Shown here: piece by piece, positions 28,016 through 37,803 of the stretch | How positions within the stretch are numbered: position 1 is the first letter of the stretch | How the letters are laid out: every line of letters starts with the position of its first letter | Assembly: GCA_964458705.1 (NCBI GenBank) | Contig: CAYWKD010000011.1 | Location: 1 to 64,000, forward strand | DNA length: 64,000 nucleotides | DNA from: JAAUTG01 sp964458705 | GTDB taxonomy: Bacteria > Bacteroidota > Bacteroidia > Chitinophagales > Saprospiraceae | Reading direction: 5' to 3' | Notes under the pieces: model-generated | Database searches by the model: none | What the model was told of the DNA's origin: nothing | The model's input: only the letters and a program-made list of their open reading frames with translations | Position numbers and translations under genes: made by a program

Positions 28016-29179
28016 ATGACAAATAAGCTATTCAAAGAATTTTCGCCTAGCACTAAACTAGAATGGCTAACTAAAGTAGAAAAAGATCTTAAAGGTAGCT
28101 CTGTAAAAATGCTAGACTGGCAAATAATGCCTAGCCTAAAAGTATCTCCCTTTGCACATAGTGAGGATTTGGAGGTGCTTCCACATCCTATCTTAACAAA
28201 AAGAGAGAATAACCATTGGGAAATAGGCGAAACGATCATTGTTCAAGATGCCAAAGTTGCCAATGAACAGTCTCTTCATGCACTGGAGAGCGGTGTAACT
28301 GCACTCAATTTTCGCTTTGAAAAGCATCTTTCAAAAATTGAACTCACGCAACTCCTAGCAGGTATTCAACATGAGTGGATTTCTACGCATTTTGATATTT
28401 CCACTTCTCTACATTTTACTCGCCGACTCGTTGAAGACTTTGTAGAAATTCTAGCGAGTAAAAATCAAAATCCTGCCCACGTTAGAGGCAGCATTAAAAA
28501 TGATTTTCTTAATAGTCCAAACCTCATCTATTTTAAAGAAATTGAAGTGCTGCTACATTTTAGTTTAGAAGCCTTACCGCATTTTAGTATCATTCAAATA
28601 GATTCAAGTGAATCTTATAAGGGTAATCAAAATACAATCAAAGAAATTGCACTACTACTTTCTAAGGCTAATGCTTACCTCAGTAACTTTGAAGACAATT
28701 TTGTAGATAGCTTTCAGTTCTCCATAGTAGTTGGCAAAAGTTATTTCGTGAATATCGCAAAAATCAGAGCATTTAAATTGCTCTGGAGCATGATTCAAGA
28801 AGCTTACGAAATTGAAACAATCAGTCCCATTGAAGCCACTTTAGCTACTGACGAATTTGTAAAAAATCAATACGACAATATGATAAGTGCTAGCGCACAA
28901 GCCATGTCTGCTGTCATAGCAGGAATAGATCGCTTGTATGTTCCACCAGCCAACCAAACAGAGATAGCAGCGGGTACTGCTTTCACGAAAAGAATTGCTC
29001 GAAATGTACAGCACTTACTTCAACTAGAAAGCCACTTTGACCATGTTGCTGATCCAGCAGCGGGCAGTTATTATATTGAACAGCTAACCAATACGTTTGC
29101 CGAAAAGGCTTGGAGGCAATTTCAGTTATTTGAGCGACTGGGTGGCTATCAGACACAAAAAGAAAAACTCAACCATTGA
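28016..29179 (+). CDS. Methylmalonyl-CoA mutase small-subunit-like protein
   Basis: Resembles the small (non-B12-binding) subunit of methylmalonyl-CoA mutase. The N-terminus has LFKEFSPSTKLEWLTKVEKDLKG, the usual entry of MutA proteins. The barrel end shows the family signature RIARNVQHLLQLE and DPAAGSYYIEQLTNTFAEKAW near residues 330-370. At 387 residues it is much shorter than typical MutA (commonly 450-620), and the C-terminal cobalamin-type Rossmann domain is absent. The large subunit gene mutB is not adjacent. The stop overlaps the next gene by one base (TGATG), showing translational coupling to the biotin carboxylase. The protein is either a reduced MutA partnering a distant MutB or a scaffold for the carboxylase. 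Confidence 0.82.
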   Translation: MTNKLFKEFSPSTKLEWLTKVEKDLKGSSVKMLDWQIMPSLKVSPFAHSEDLEVLPHPILTKRENNHWEIGETIIVQDAKVANEQSLHALESGVTALNFRFEKHLSKIELTQLLAGIQHEWISTHFDISTSLHFTRRLVEDFVEILASKNQNPAHVRGSIKNDFLNSPNLIYFKEIEVLLHFSLEALPHFSIIQIDSSESYKGNQNTIKEIALLLSKANAYLSNFEDNFVDSFQFSIVVGKSYFVNIAKIRAFKLLWSMIQEAYEIETISPIEATLATDEFVKNQYDNMISASAQAMSAVIAGIDRLYVPPANQTEIAAGTAFTKRIARNVQHLLQLESHFDHVADPAAGSYYIEQLTNTFAEKAWRQFQLFERLGGYQTQKEKLNH

Positions 29180-30651
29180 TGAAAAAAATATTAGTTGCTA
29201 ACAGGGGAGAAATTGCCTTACGCATTATGCGTACCATCAAAAAAATGGGTATCAAAACAGTTGCCATTTATTCTACTGTTGATCGTAATGCACCCCACGT
29301 TCGATTTGCAGATGAAGCCATCTGTGTAGGTGGTGCTACTTCGTCAGAATCTTACTTAAAAATGGATGTCATTATTGACGCTGCAAAGCAAACGGAGTCA
29401 GATGCCATTCATCCTGGCTATGGCTTCCTAAGCGAAAATGCTGTTTTCGCACAAAGAGTAGTGGATGCAGATATCATTTTTATCGGCCCTAAACCACACG
29501 CCATCAGAGTAATGGGTAGTAAGCTAGCAGCAAAAGATGCAGTAAAAGCCTATGGTATTCCTATGGTGCCTGGAGTAGATAAAGCAATCACAGATATTCT
29601 TGAAGCAAAAGCAATTGCAGAAAAAATTGGCTATCCCATACTTATAAAAGCTTCTGCTGGTGGTGGTGGAAAAGGAATGAGAATTGTAGAGCAAGAAAAG
29701 GAGTTTGAATCACAAATGCAGCGAGCTATTAGTGAAGCAATTTCTGCTTTTGGTGATGGTGCTGTATTTATTGAAAAGTATATTACTTCACCTAGACATA
29801 TTGAGATTCAAGTACTAGCAGATACGCACGATAATGTTGTGCATCTTTTTGAACGGGAGTGCAGCGTGCAGCGTCGTCATCAAAAAGTAGTAGAAGAAGC
29901 CCCCTCTGCTATACTCACGCCAGCCGTCCGAGCAGCTATGGGGGAGGCAGCTGTGAAAGTGGCTAAGGCTTGTGATTATGTTGGAGCGGGTACAGTGGAA
30001 TTTTTGATTGATAATCAACTGAATTTCTATTTCCTCGAAATGAATACTCGCTTGCAGGTAGAGCATCCCGTCACAGAGCTGATTACAGGAATTGACTTGG
30101 TAGAACAACAAGTTCGAGTGGCAAGAGGAGAAAAACTAATATTCCAACAGGAAGATTTAACTATCAACGGTCATGCCCTAGAATTGCGCGTATATGCAGA
30201 AGACCCCTTAAATGATTTCTTACCCAATGTCGGAACACTTGAAACTTATGAAATTCCCACAGGCGAAGGCATACGAGTAGATGATGGCTATGAACAAGGC
30301 ATGAATATTCCTATTTATTATGACCCAATGATTGCTAAATTAATTACTTATGACAACAATCGAATGGCTGCTATTCAAAAAATGAAGCAAGCCATTAAAA
30401 ATTATAAAATTGAAGGGGTTGCTACTACGCTACCTTTTGGGCAGTTTGTTTGCGAACACGAGTCCTTTGTTAGTGGTCATTTTGATACTCACTTTGTTAA
30501 AGAGCACTATTCACCAGAACAAATCAAAACTAGCAATGAGGCAGAGGCAGGAATAGCTGCCGCCATGGCTTTGCGTGCTTATTTGGATCATGAAACTATA
30601 CTGAGTGTACCGACAACTAACAATGGAGCATGGAAACAACGAAAAGATTGA
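29179..30651 (+). CDS. accC: Biotin carboxylase subunit of acyl-CoA carboxylase
   Basis: ATP-grasp enzyme that carboxylates biotin on the carrier protein. I start it at the ATG at 29179 (MKKILVANRGEIALRI) rather than the TTG three bases upstream. This gives 490 residues, near the length of biotin carboxylase subunits that have a C-terminal extension. Motifs: ANRGEIALRIMR near 6-17, HPGYGFLSENA near 75-85, GGGGKGMRIVE near 162-172, and EMNTRLQVEHPVTE near 288-301. The C-terminal 40 residues (AAAMALRAY and onward) are an extension beyond the core. It could serve propionyl-CoA carboxylase, acetyl-CoA carboxylase or both; the neighbours favour propionyl-CoA. Confidence 0.94.
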   Translation: MKKILVANRGEIALRIMRTIKKMGIKTVAIYSTVDRNAPHVRFADEAICVGGATSSESYLKMDVIIDAAKQTESDAIHPGYGFLSENAVFAQRVVDADIIFIGPKPHAIRVMGSKLAAKDAVKAYGIPMVPGVDKAITDILEAKAIAEKIGYPILIKASAGGGGKGMRIVEQEKEFESQMQRAISEAISAFGDGAVFIEKYITSPRHIEIQVLADTHDNVVHLFERECSVQRRHQKVVEEAPSAILTPAVRAAMGEAAVKVAKACDYVGAGTVEFLIDNQLNFYFLEMNTRLQVEHPVTELITGIDLVEQQVRVARGEKLIFQQEDLTINGHALELRVYAEDPLNDFLPNVGTLETYEIPTGEGIRVDDGYEQGMNIPIYYDPMIAKLITYDNNRMAAIQKMKQAIKNYKIEGVATTLPFGQFVCEHESFVSGHFDTHFVKEHYSPEQIKTSNEAEAGIAAAMALRAYLDHETILSVPTTNNGAWKQRKD

Positions 30652-30747
30652 TTTTTTCGCATAGCAGTTACGAGCTAACCTCTGTACTGTATATCATGCG
30701 AAATCTCCAAAATCTTTACTGCTAATTTGTGGTGAGCAGCTCTGGTT

Positions 30748-31464
30748 TTATCTAAATAAATTATATCTTACTATGCAATAAATAGCTCGAACACCATCCT
30801 TCCAACCAATCTTTTTACCCTCTCTGTAGGTTCTACCGTAATAAGAAATACCAACTTCGTAGATTCTTACTCTGGGTATTTTTGCAATTTTTGCAGTCAC
30901 TTCTGGCTCAAATCCAAAACGTTGTTCCTTTAGATCAAGACTTTTAAGTAAATCTGCTCGGAAGAGTTTGTAGCAAGTTTCCATATCTGTTAAGTTCAGG
31001 TCAGTGAACATATTAGAAAGGAAGGTTAAAAATCTATTTCCAATTGAATGCCAAAAAAATAAGATGCGATGTGGTTTTCCACCTATAAATCGAGAACCAT
31101 AAACAACATCTGCCACGCCGTCCAGCATAGGTCTCAACAGCAAGTTATATTCATTAGGATCATATTCTAAGTCAGCATCTTGAATAATGATGAAGTCGCC
31201 TGTTGATTGCTGAATACCAGTATGTAGTGCTGCTCCTTTGCCCTTATTGACTTTGTGTTGATGATAGGAAATGAGGAAATCGGGATATTGAATTTGATAA
31301 TTTTGAATGCTCTGCGCTGTTGCATCCTTGGAGCAGTCATTCACAACGATAACCTCTTTTTCATACCCCTCAATTAGTTCAACAACTCTGATGCGATCCA
31401 ATATTAGGTGAATCGTTTTTGCTTCGTTGTAAGCTGGAATAACAATAGATAGTTTTTTCAACAT
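30748..31464 (-). CDS. Family 2 glycosyltransferase, DPM1-like
   Basis: Predicted polyprenyl-phosphate sugar transferase. I place the start at the ATG at 31464 (MLKKLSIVIPAYNEAKT); an alternative GTG lies at 31479. The N-terminal GT-A domain has IVIPAYNEAKTI and VVNDCSKDAT, then IQDADLEYDPNEY as the DXD-type metal site. GSRFIGGKPHR and TDMETCYKLFRADL are typical of dolichol-phosphate mannosyltransferase homologues in bacteria. There are no C-terminal membrane helices, so it acts as a peripheral enzyme at the inner-membrane face, likely using undecaprenyl phosphate. It is convergent with accC. Confidence 0.88.
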   Translation of the reverse strand: MLKKLSIVIPAYNEAKTIHLILDRIRVVELIEGYEKEVIVVNDCSKDATAQSIQNYQIQYPDFLISYHQHKVNKGKGAALHTGIQQSTGDFIIIQDADLEYDPNEYNLLLRPMLDGVADVVYGSRFIGGKPHRILFFWHSIGNRFLTFLSNMFTDLNLTDMETCYKLFRADLLKSLDLKEQRFGFEPEVTAKIAKIPRVRIYEVGISYYGRTYREGKKIGWKDGVRAIYCIVRYNLFR

Positions 31465-31487
31465 CAATAATAAATTCACTTTATCGC

Positions 31488-31495
31488 CAAAGCTA
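31488..31495 (-). promoter_or_regulatory. Candidate -7 box for the DPM1-like glycosyltransferase
   Basis: On the minus strand TAGCTTTG fits TAnnTTTG about 24 bases before the chosen ATG at 31464. This spacing also favours that start over the upstream GTG. No -33 TTG is visible. Confidence 0.35.
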
Positions 31496-31593
31496 GAAAA
31501 AATGTGGCTATCATCTTAATCTGAAACGAACTTGCAGGATCACTTCGCTCAAATCGAAGCATTAGGCAAATAGTCGCATTGATTATTTGTTGT

Positions 31594-34500
31594 TTATTGT
31601 TCCGCGCTTAGAAACTTTAATCCGATTAGGTAGTCATTATTTCTAGCAATCAATAATTTATGCTCATCGAGCAGCGCAAAGTCCCTAATCTCTCCTTTAA
31701 TTTTTAAACCTGACTGCTGACTAGGTAAGTATTCAAAGTTACCACGACCATCTCCTTTTAAGAATAGCCCATAAGTACCATCATAAATACCTAGTTCTGG
31801 TTTTGAACGGTAAAAGTTACCCCCTAATATTACATCGAGGTTTCCATCTCTATCAAAGTCTTCTATTTCTACACTACGCATTGGTGCAAACTGCGCTTCT
31901 ATAGGTAAGGGTCGTCCTTCGAAGTTTCCTTTCCCATCATTTAAAAACATCATTGAGCGAAGTTCTGTAACCTCTAATTTAACTGTATTTTTAAGTTGTT
32001 GCTCAGAGAAAATAGCTTGAATTGTTTGATTCTTATAGCGCTCAAATTTCAAATACTTTTTTTTGAGTTCTGGTATTTGTGTGATTAGATCATTCCGTAA
32101 TACTAAAGGATAGGATACTTCTCCTTCGTATTGAGTCAAAATTTGTTCAGCCATTCCATTTTGATCGAAATCATTAATATAAAGTTGTAGCGGTTTATCT
32201 GGTTCAGCACTCAGTCTTGTGTTCAATCCATGATTAGTAGCTATAAAATCCATATCACCATCTGCATCTATATCTGCTGCATTTATACAGTTCCAAAGCC
32301 CGCTTGGAATACTCGTAGGCTTCTGTTTAAATTGATTGTCTTCATTTATAAATAGCTGAACAGGCATCCACTCCCCCACTACAAGCAAATCCAAGTCTGA
32401 GTCATTATCTACATCTAGCCAAGCTGCATCGCTTATCAATCCAATATTTTCTAAGGTAGGTGCTCGTTGTTTTGTAACATTCTTAAATTGACCTGTTCCA
32501 TCATTTTCTAATAAATAGCCATTTGTTGGTACACCATACAAGAATGGTCGAAATGCAATACCTATAAATAAATCTATATCGCCATCATTATCCCAGTCTG
32601 CCGCCTTAATACAAGCCGTCGGCTCAAAACGCGAAGTTGGTAGAAGTTGATTGGATTTTTTAAAGTTGCCCTTTCCATTATTTAAATACAAACGATCAAT
32701 CAAAGCGGAAGAGCTATTCGGGAATTCACTTCCACCGCTAGCCACGTACAAATCTAAGTCCGTATCGCCATCTGCATCAAAAAAGAGCCCATCTGTATCC
32801 TCAGAAATAGCATCTGCTTGAAAAACAGTCTGACTAGTAGCTTTGAATGTTCCATTAGACTGCTGAATAAATAATGCTCCGCTTGAATCCTTTGCTCCGC
32901 CAATAAAAAAATCATCTAATCCATCACCATTTACATCTCCACTCGCTAATTTAGGTCCACTTGCTGAGTGCATCTCAAACAATAGGCGGTCTCGATTAAA
33001 GTCCGAAAAGGTATTTTCCTTATGTTTATAAAGTTGACTTATCGTTTCGTCCTGTTTAAAAATGGGGGTTAGCGTTTTTATTAAAGGGACTTTTTCTACC
33101 TCTAAAGCTTTGTCCTCTGATATCGTTACTATTTGATTAACAGGCACTTGTTTTTGAACACTTTTCTTACCACTATTCCAAAGTACTATTACAGAATCTA
33201 TTGACTCAATAGTACCTAATCCGAAATGGAGACGATGATCTACACAAGACTGAAAACCACGCATAGGAGCCTGCTCTTGATAAAACTGCTGGTCATCTGC
33301 ATAGACAGTTATCTGTGCACCTAAGCCAAACGAGTTGCTTTCAGTACCTTTTAGGCTAATAGAAAGAGTATTAAATCCAAGTTGCTGCTTAGATTGATTT
33401 TCATAAATAAAAGGAGGCCTATTCACATTATTTACCACTAGGTCCAAATCGCCATCATTATCTAAATCGCCATAAGCCGATCCATTAGAGAAGCTAGGCT
33501 CATCCAATCCCCATGCTACTGCTTGATTTTTGAAGGAGTATTCTCCTTGATTTTGAAAAGCGTAATTGGCTATTGCCTGTGAAGGCATAGCGTCTATCAA
33601 CTTCAGCACTGCCTGCTCTTCCGTTCTGATAATCTCCTTTACTCGTTCAGGATTAGAGTAAAAGTTCAAGTAGTCTTGGTCGAGTAAATCTTTATAAATG
33701 CCATTAGCTACGAAAAGGTCTTTCTGACCATCTGTATCCATATCAAAGATGAGTGCCCCCCAACTCCAGTCTGTTGCTTCCACTCCTGCCAAGCGACCAA
33801 TTTCACTAAATGTATCATCTGCGTTATTAAGTTGCAAGACATTTCTACCAAACTGATGATAGAAGCCACTCTTTAATTTTCGCTGATAAGTATTCCAACT
33901 CTCAAATTGTGCTTTAGTCTTGTATCGAGCATCATCCTTTGGGAGCATTTCAGTAACAAATATTTCTGGATAAGCATCATTATTCAAATCTGCCATGTCT
34001 GCACCCATAGACCCCATACTAATTTCTCGCATCCAATTTTCCATATCTTCTTTGAATGTACCATCTCTTTGATTGATGTAGAGGTAATCTTTTTCAAAAA
34101 AGTCATTGGAGACATAAATATCTTGCCACCCGTCGCGATTAACATCGCCAATTATAACTCCTAAACCAAAGCCAATTGTACTACTATAAATTCCAGCTTC
34201 CTCGCTCACATCTTTAAAACGATTCCCTTCATTGCGATAGAGCTTATTGCCGCCATTTGGATCGCGAATGGTTCGATTGATCTGATTCAAATCGCTACCT
34301 GTCCCGATGGAACGCAGAGAGTTATTGAGCAAGTAAGCATCTAAGTCCCCGTCTTTATCATAGTCAAAAAAGACCGCATGAACTGAAAGTCCTTCATCCG
34401 CTATATTCCATTGTTTAGCTTGCTCCGTAAAAGTACCATCTTGGTTATTGATAAATAGCTCATTGTAGCGATTGATGCCGCCCGGAGGTCCTGACTTACA

Positions 34501-34887
34501 AACATAAATATCTAACCAGCCGTCTCCATTTATATCCGCCATGCTTACACCTGTTGACCAAACATTACTACAGGCCACTCCTGCTTTTTTAGTTATATCT
34601 TCAAATTTAAAATTACTTTTATTTAGATATAAACGATTGTCTGCTGAGTTACCAGCAAAGTATATATCCACTAAGCCATCATTGTTTACGTCACCAATAG
34701 CGACACCCGCTCCGTTGTAGAAATTACGAAAAGTGTAAGTATTGAATTCTTCTGTGGATACTAGCTGATTGATGAAATCAATGCCTGTTTGGCGTGCAGA
34801 AAGAGACTTAAACAGTGTGTCATTCTGTTGTTCTACTTGGCAAGCAGTGATGCAAACACATACTATAAAACACAATCCTTTGTTCAT
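31594..34887 (-). CDS. FG-GAP/VCBS-repeat lipoprotein with ASPIC/UnbV domain
   Basis: Large predicted surface lipoprotein of 1097 residues: signal peptide about 1-15, lipobox ITAC, lipidated C16. Two runs of FG-GAP/VCBS beta-propeller repeats flank an ASPIC/UnbV domain near 515-590 (GLGAQITVYA to LHFGLGTIESIDSVIVLW). The repeats carry many calcium-binding loops of the form DVNNDGLVD, DINGDGWLD, DYDKDGDLD and DFDRDGNLD. Proteins of this CRTAC1-like type in Bacteroidota are often encoded with SusC/SusD-type transporters; none is nearby here. The function is probably extracellular binding or scaffolding, with no catalytic motif seen. Confidence 0.88.
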   Translation of the reverse strand: MNKGLCFIVCVCITACQVEQQNDTLFKSLSARQTGIDFINQLVSTEEFNTYTFRNFYNGAGVAIGDVNNDGLVDIYFAGNSADNRLYLNKSNFKFEDITKKAGVACSNVWSTGVSMADINGDGWLDIYVCKSGPPGGINRYNELFINNQDGTFTEQAKQWNIADEGLSVHAVFFDYDKDGDLDAYLLNNSLRSIGTGSDLNQINRTIRDPNGGNKLYRNEGNRFKDVSEEAGIYSSTIGFGLGVIIGDVNRDGWQDIYVSNDFFEKDYLYINQRDGTFKEDMENWMREISMGSMGADMADLNNDAYPEIFVTEMLPKDDARYKTKAQFESWNTYQRKLKSGFYHQFGRNVLQLNNADDTFSEIGRLAGVEATDWSWGALIFDMDTDGQKDLFVANGIYKDLLDQDYLNFYSNPERVKEIIRTEEQAVLKLIDAMPSQAIANYAFQNQGEYSFKNQAVAWGLDEPSFSNGSAYGDLDNDGDLDLVVNNVNRPPFIYENQSKQQLGFNTLSISLKGTESNSFGLGAQITVYADDQQFYQEQAPMRGFQSCVDHRLHFGLGTIESIDSVIVLWNSGKKSVQKQVPVNQIVTISEDKALEVEKVPLIKTLTPIFKQDETISQLYKHKENTFSDFNRDRLLFEMHSASGPKLASGDVNGDGLDDFFIGGAKDSSGALFIQQSNGTFKATSQTVFQADAISEDTDGLFFDADGDTDLDLYVASGGSEFPNSSSALIDRLYLNNGKGNFKKSNQLLPTSRFEPTACIKAADWDNDGDIDLFIGIAFRPFLYGVPTNGYLLENDGTGQFKNVTKQRAPTLENIGLISDAAWLDVDNDSDLDLLVVGEWMPVQLFINEDNQFKQKPTSIPSGLWNCINAADIDADGDMDFIATNHGLNTRLSAEPDKPLQLYINDFDQNGMAEQILTQYEGEVSYPLVLRNDLITQIPELKKKYLKFERYKNQTIQAIFSEQQLKNTVKLEVTELRSMMFLNDGKGNFEGRPLPIEAQFAPMRSVEIEDFDRDGNLDVILGGNFYRSKPELGIYDGTYGLFLKGDGRGNFEYLPSQQSGLKIKGEIRDFALLDEHKLLIARNNDYLIGLKFLSAEQ

Positions 34888-34963
34888 TCGACTAGGAACT
34901 TTTAAAATGACCTAATAGTGGTTGAGCCTTAAAACAGAAACGGCAGGTGTAGGACTACGCTCA

Positions 34964-36232
34964 TCATATCACCCACTCAAATAGCAAAGAGTCGTTATTT
35001 AATTCTTGATAATTTACATGATGCTCGTTCATGCGTTGGATGAGTTTTAAATAATCGTCTTTTCTTTTTAATTCAATTCCTACCAGTGCTGCCGCTGTAC
35101 CTCGACTGTTCTTTTTCCCGTATTCAAATCGAGCAATATCATCATTCGGACCAAGTACATTATTTAGAAACTCTCGCAATACACCCGCTCTTTGAGGAAA
35201 GCGAATAATAAAATAGTGTTTTAGTCCTTCATACACCAACGAGCGTTCCTTAATCTCCTCCGTTCTCGTAATGTCATTATTACCACCACTAACAATACAA
35301 ACAATATTCTTACCCTTAATTTGCTTTCTATAGAAATCTAGTACAGCGATTGATAAGGCTCCTGCTGGCTCTACTACCATTCCCTCTTCATTATAAAGGC
35401 TCAAAATGGTTGTACAAACCTTTCCTTCTGGCACGAGTGCGATTTCATCTACCACTTGCTGACACACCCGAAAATTAATGTCCCCTACTTTTTTAACTGC
35501 AGCCCCATCTACGAATGGATCAATAGTATCTAATTTAGTAACTGCCCCATTAGCAAAAGAGGTTTTCATGGAAGGTGCACCCGATGGCTCTATTCCTATA
35601 ATATGTGTTTCAGGACTCATTTGCTTAAATACACTCCCTACGCCACTAATTATGCCACCACCACCGATAGGCGAGAATAAATAGTCTATTGACACTTTGG
35701 CATCTTCTAAAATTTCTAAACCTACTGTACCTTGCCCTTCGATCGTACGTTCATCATTGAAGGGGTGTATTATTGCTTTCTGGTTGGCTTCTGCTTCTTT
35801 TTTTGCCTCTGCATAGGCATCATCGTAAGTATCGCCTACAAGCACTACTTTAACATGATCTCTACCAAATAGCTTCACTTTTTTAATCTTTTGACTCGGC
35901 GTAACTGATGGCATGAATATCTTACCTTCTACTCCCATCTTGTAGCAAGCAAAGGCGACACCTTGTGCATGGTTGCCTGCGCTAGCACATACTACGCCTC
36001 TATCCAATATATCTTTGGGTAAAGTTGCCATTTTATTATAAGCACCTCTGATTTTGTAGGATCGGACTACTTGCAAGTCTTCTCTTTTTAGATACACATT
36101 ACACTCATATTCTTCTGAAAGGCTTGAATTATACAATAAGGGAGTGTGTTCTGCCACACCTCTTAGTCGCACCTTAGCTCTATAGATATTTTCTATTGAT
36201 ATTTGAAACCCTGTATCTTTTTTTGAATCCAT
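34964..36232 (-). CDS. ilvA: Threonine ammonia-lyase (threonine deaminase)
   Basis: PLP enzyme converting threonine to 2-oxobutanoate and ammonia, first step of isoleucine synthesis. The PLP-binding lysine is K60 in VVRSYKIRGAYNKM, and SPIGGGGIISGVGSVFK gives the phosphate-binding glycine loop near 186-200. The 422 residues include a short C-terminal ACT-like regulatory domain (about 335-422, beginning HYFIIRFPQRAGVLREFLNNV), so allosteric control by isoleucine is likely. This form is shorter than the 514-residue E. coli type with two ACT-like modules. No other ilv genes are adjacent. Confidence 0.93.
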   Translation of the reverse strand: MDSKKDTGFQISIENIYRAKVRLRGVAEHTPLLYNSSLSEEYECNVYLKREDLQVVRSYKIRGAYNKMATLPKDILDRGVVCASAGNHAQGVAFACYKMGVEGKIFMPSVTPSQKIKKVKLFGRDHVKVVLVGDTYDDAYAEAKKEAEANQKAIIHPFNDERTIEGQGTVGLEILEDAKVSIDYLFSPIGGGGIISGVGSVFKQMSPETHIIGIEPSGAPSMKTSFANGAVTKLDTIDPFVDGAAVKKVGDINFRVCQQVVDEIALVPEGKVCTTILSLYNEEGMVVEPAGALSIAVLDFYRKQIKGKNIVCIVSGGNNDITRTEEIKERSLVYEGLKHYFIIRFPQRAGVLREFLNNVLGPNDDIARFEYGKKNSRGTAAALVGIELKRKDDYLKLIQRMNEHHVNYQELNNDSLLFEWVI

Positions 36233-36383
36233 GAAGTAAATGTAGTGGTATGTTTATAACTTAGGAAATTCACAAACCTCAACTTTAGTGTACTCAGATA
36301 GATTTGACCAATTGAGGACTAATCGGCAGTAATCTTTAACCGTCTTTCATTACAGAGGTGAAAACTAGTGATCGTAAATAGTT

Positions 36384-37616
36384 TTAGAAATTCAAAGCAG
36401 ATGCTTTTTCCGTCTGTGTGGAAGGGGATGAGCCTAATGGTACAGAGGGATTATTTCCTGTAAATTGTACCCTTAAGCGATATTGATTACCTAATGAAGC
36501 AACCAAAGGACCGAGCATAGTATCCATTAACTCAGCAACCCGTGTTTTAGACTTAGAAAAAATATCACTTTGCATAGCCTCCTGCCTGAAGGCATCTGTC
36601 AGTGCTTCCATATCTTGATTAAAGTCTGCTCCTTTCAATTCTCGCATCCAACCTATATTCATTTTATCAACTCTTGGAAACACCTCTAAACTAAGTATTT
36701 CAGGCTCTGGTAAAGTAATAGATACGATTTTATTATTTGCATTTACGTCTATTTCGAACTGTTTGTTTAGATTGAAACCAACTTTCATTCGGCTTGTTGC
36801 AGAAATTTCAATATCAGTTGATGAGACCGCATAACCCCAAACTTTAGTTTTTAAATTTCTACTTAGGGCTTTAGTATCCGTTACTTCCATTGTTGCCAGT
36901 TCTGCAATGGCTCGCTCTACTCGTTCTTGCACAAAACCTTTTGAACGTGAAAAGTCTTCAATGGCGGCTCGTTCTTCTAGGCGTTTAATCATAGGTCGGA
37001 GTCCCTCCGAAAAAGCGATACCACAAGGGGTTTCAACTTTACTCCCCTTTGCTGCAAATGCACCCCCTTGTGTTTCTAATACGGTAGCTAAGATATCTGT
37101 AATAAGCGCACAAGTATGCCTAGAGGCTACTTCATTAAAATAGTCCGTAGCGTCCATTAATTCTGTACCATACCATGATTTATAACCCACTGATGAGGTA
37201 TCCTGAAGCATAGTAAAATCATTGTAGTAGAGATTTCTATACAAATCGTGTCGTCTTTCGTATTCTTTTTCAATTTGCCCCTTTGTTGAGCTATCTAGTC
37301 CCATTCTATTGGCAACATGATTGAGTAAAGAGAGATTAAAATCATATACCAATTTATCAAATTCTCGTTGATAACGATTAGGATTAGAAAGGACAGCCAA
37401 AGCGTTATCGGTATCAATGTTCGCTCGGAAATCGGCAGGCATATAAGTCAAATGGTACTCCTTAGGAACAGTTGTATAGGATCGTTTATCGCTATTACTA
37501 CCTCCCCCCAGCAATCTGAATAACACAAATGCTGTTCCTACAAAAATAAGCAGAAAAACCAGTAACTTAGGTAGTGTAGCCAACAGCCCTCGTTTTCTAT
37601 TTTCGTAATTTGCCAT
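36384..37616 (-). CDS. Membrane-anchored DUF4230-like protein
   Basis: A 410-residue protein with one N-terminal membrane segment (about 13-35) after a basic cap, and a large extracytoplasmic domain. The second half, from about AVSSTDIEISATSRMKVGFNL through ITLPEPEILSLEVFPRV to ALTDAFRQEAMQSDI, has the pattern of DUF4230 proteins, in which a vacuole-like ITLPEPEI strand is typical. The first half is not recognised. A run of small polar and charged residues ends the protein. The function is unknown. It is divergent from the HlyD-type gene. Confidence 0.72.
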   Translation of the reverse strand: MANYENRKRGLLATLPKLLVFLLIFVGTAFVLFRLLGGGSNSDKRSYTTVPKEYHLTYMPADFRANIDTDNALAVLSNPNRYQREFDKLVYDFNLSLLNHVANRMGLDSSTKGQIEKEYERRHDLYRNLYYNDFTMLQDTSSVGYKSWYGTELMDATDYFNEVASRHTCALITDILATVLETQGGAFAAKGSKVETPCGIAFSEGLRPMIKRLEERAAIEDFSRSKGFVQERVERAIAELATMEVTDTKALSRNLKTKVWGYAVSSTDIEISATSRMKVGFNLNKQFEIDVNANNKIVSITLPEPEILSLEVFPRVDKMNIGWMRELKGADFNQDMEALTDAFRQEAMQSDIFSKSKTRVAELMDTMLGPLVASLGNQYRLRVQFTGNNPSVPLGSSPSTQTEKASALNF

Positions 37617-37803
37617 TTTCCTCTAGTTACTTTTTAGTTTGAATTACTGCTATTTAGGACGTACAATACATTTAACTAGGCACAAATATCTTAATTTTCC
37701 GCTTAAATTCATTGCAAATTTGACTTATCGCTTATTTGAGTATTCGCTTAGTTTTTTTCCTAAGTTGAACAATATTTTAGCTATCATAAATAGTTGTTAT
37801 TCT

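Noticed and set aside
30652..30747. Hairpin between accC and the glycosyltransferase gene (TTTCGCAT/ATGCGAAA, 33-base loop)
   Set aside because: The 8-base arms and long loop are plausible but too weak to call as a terminator.
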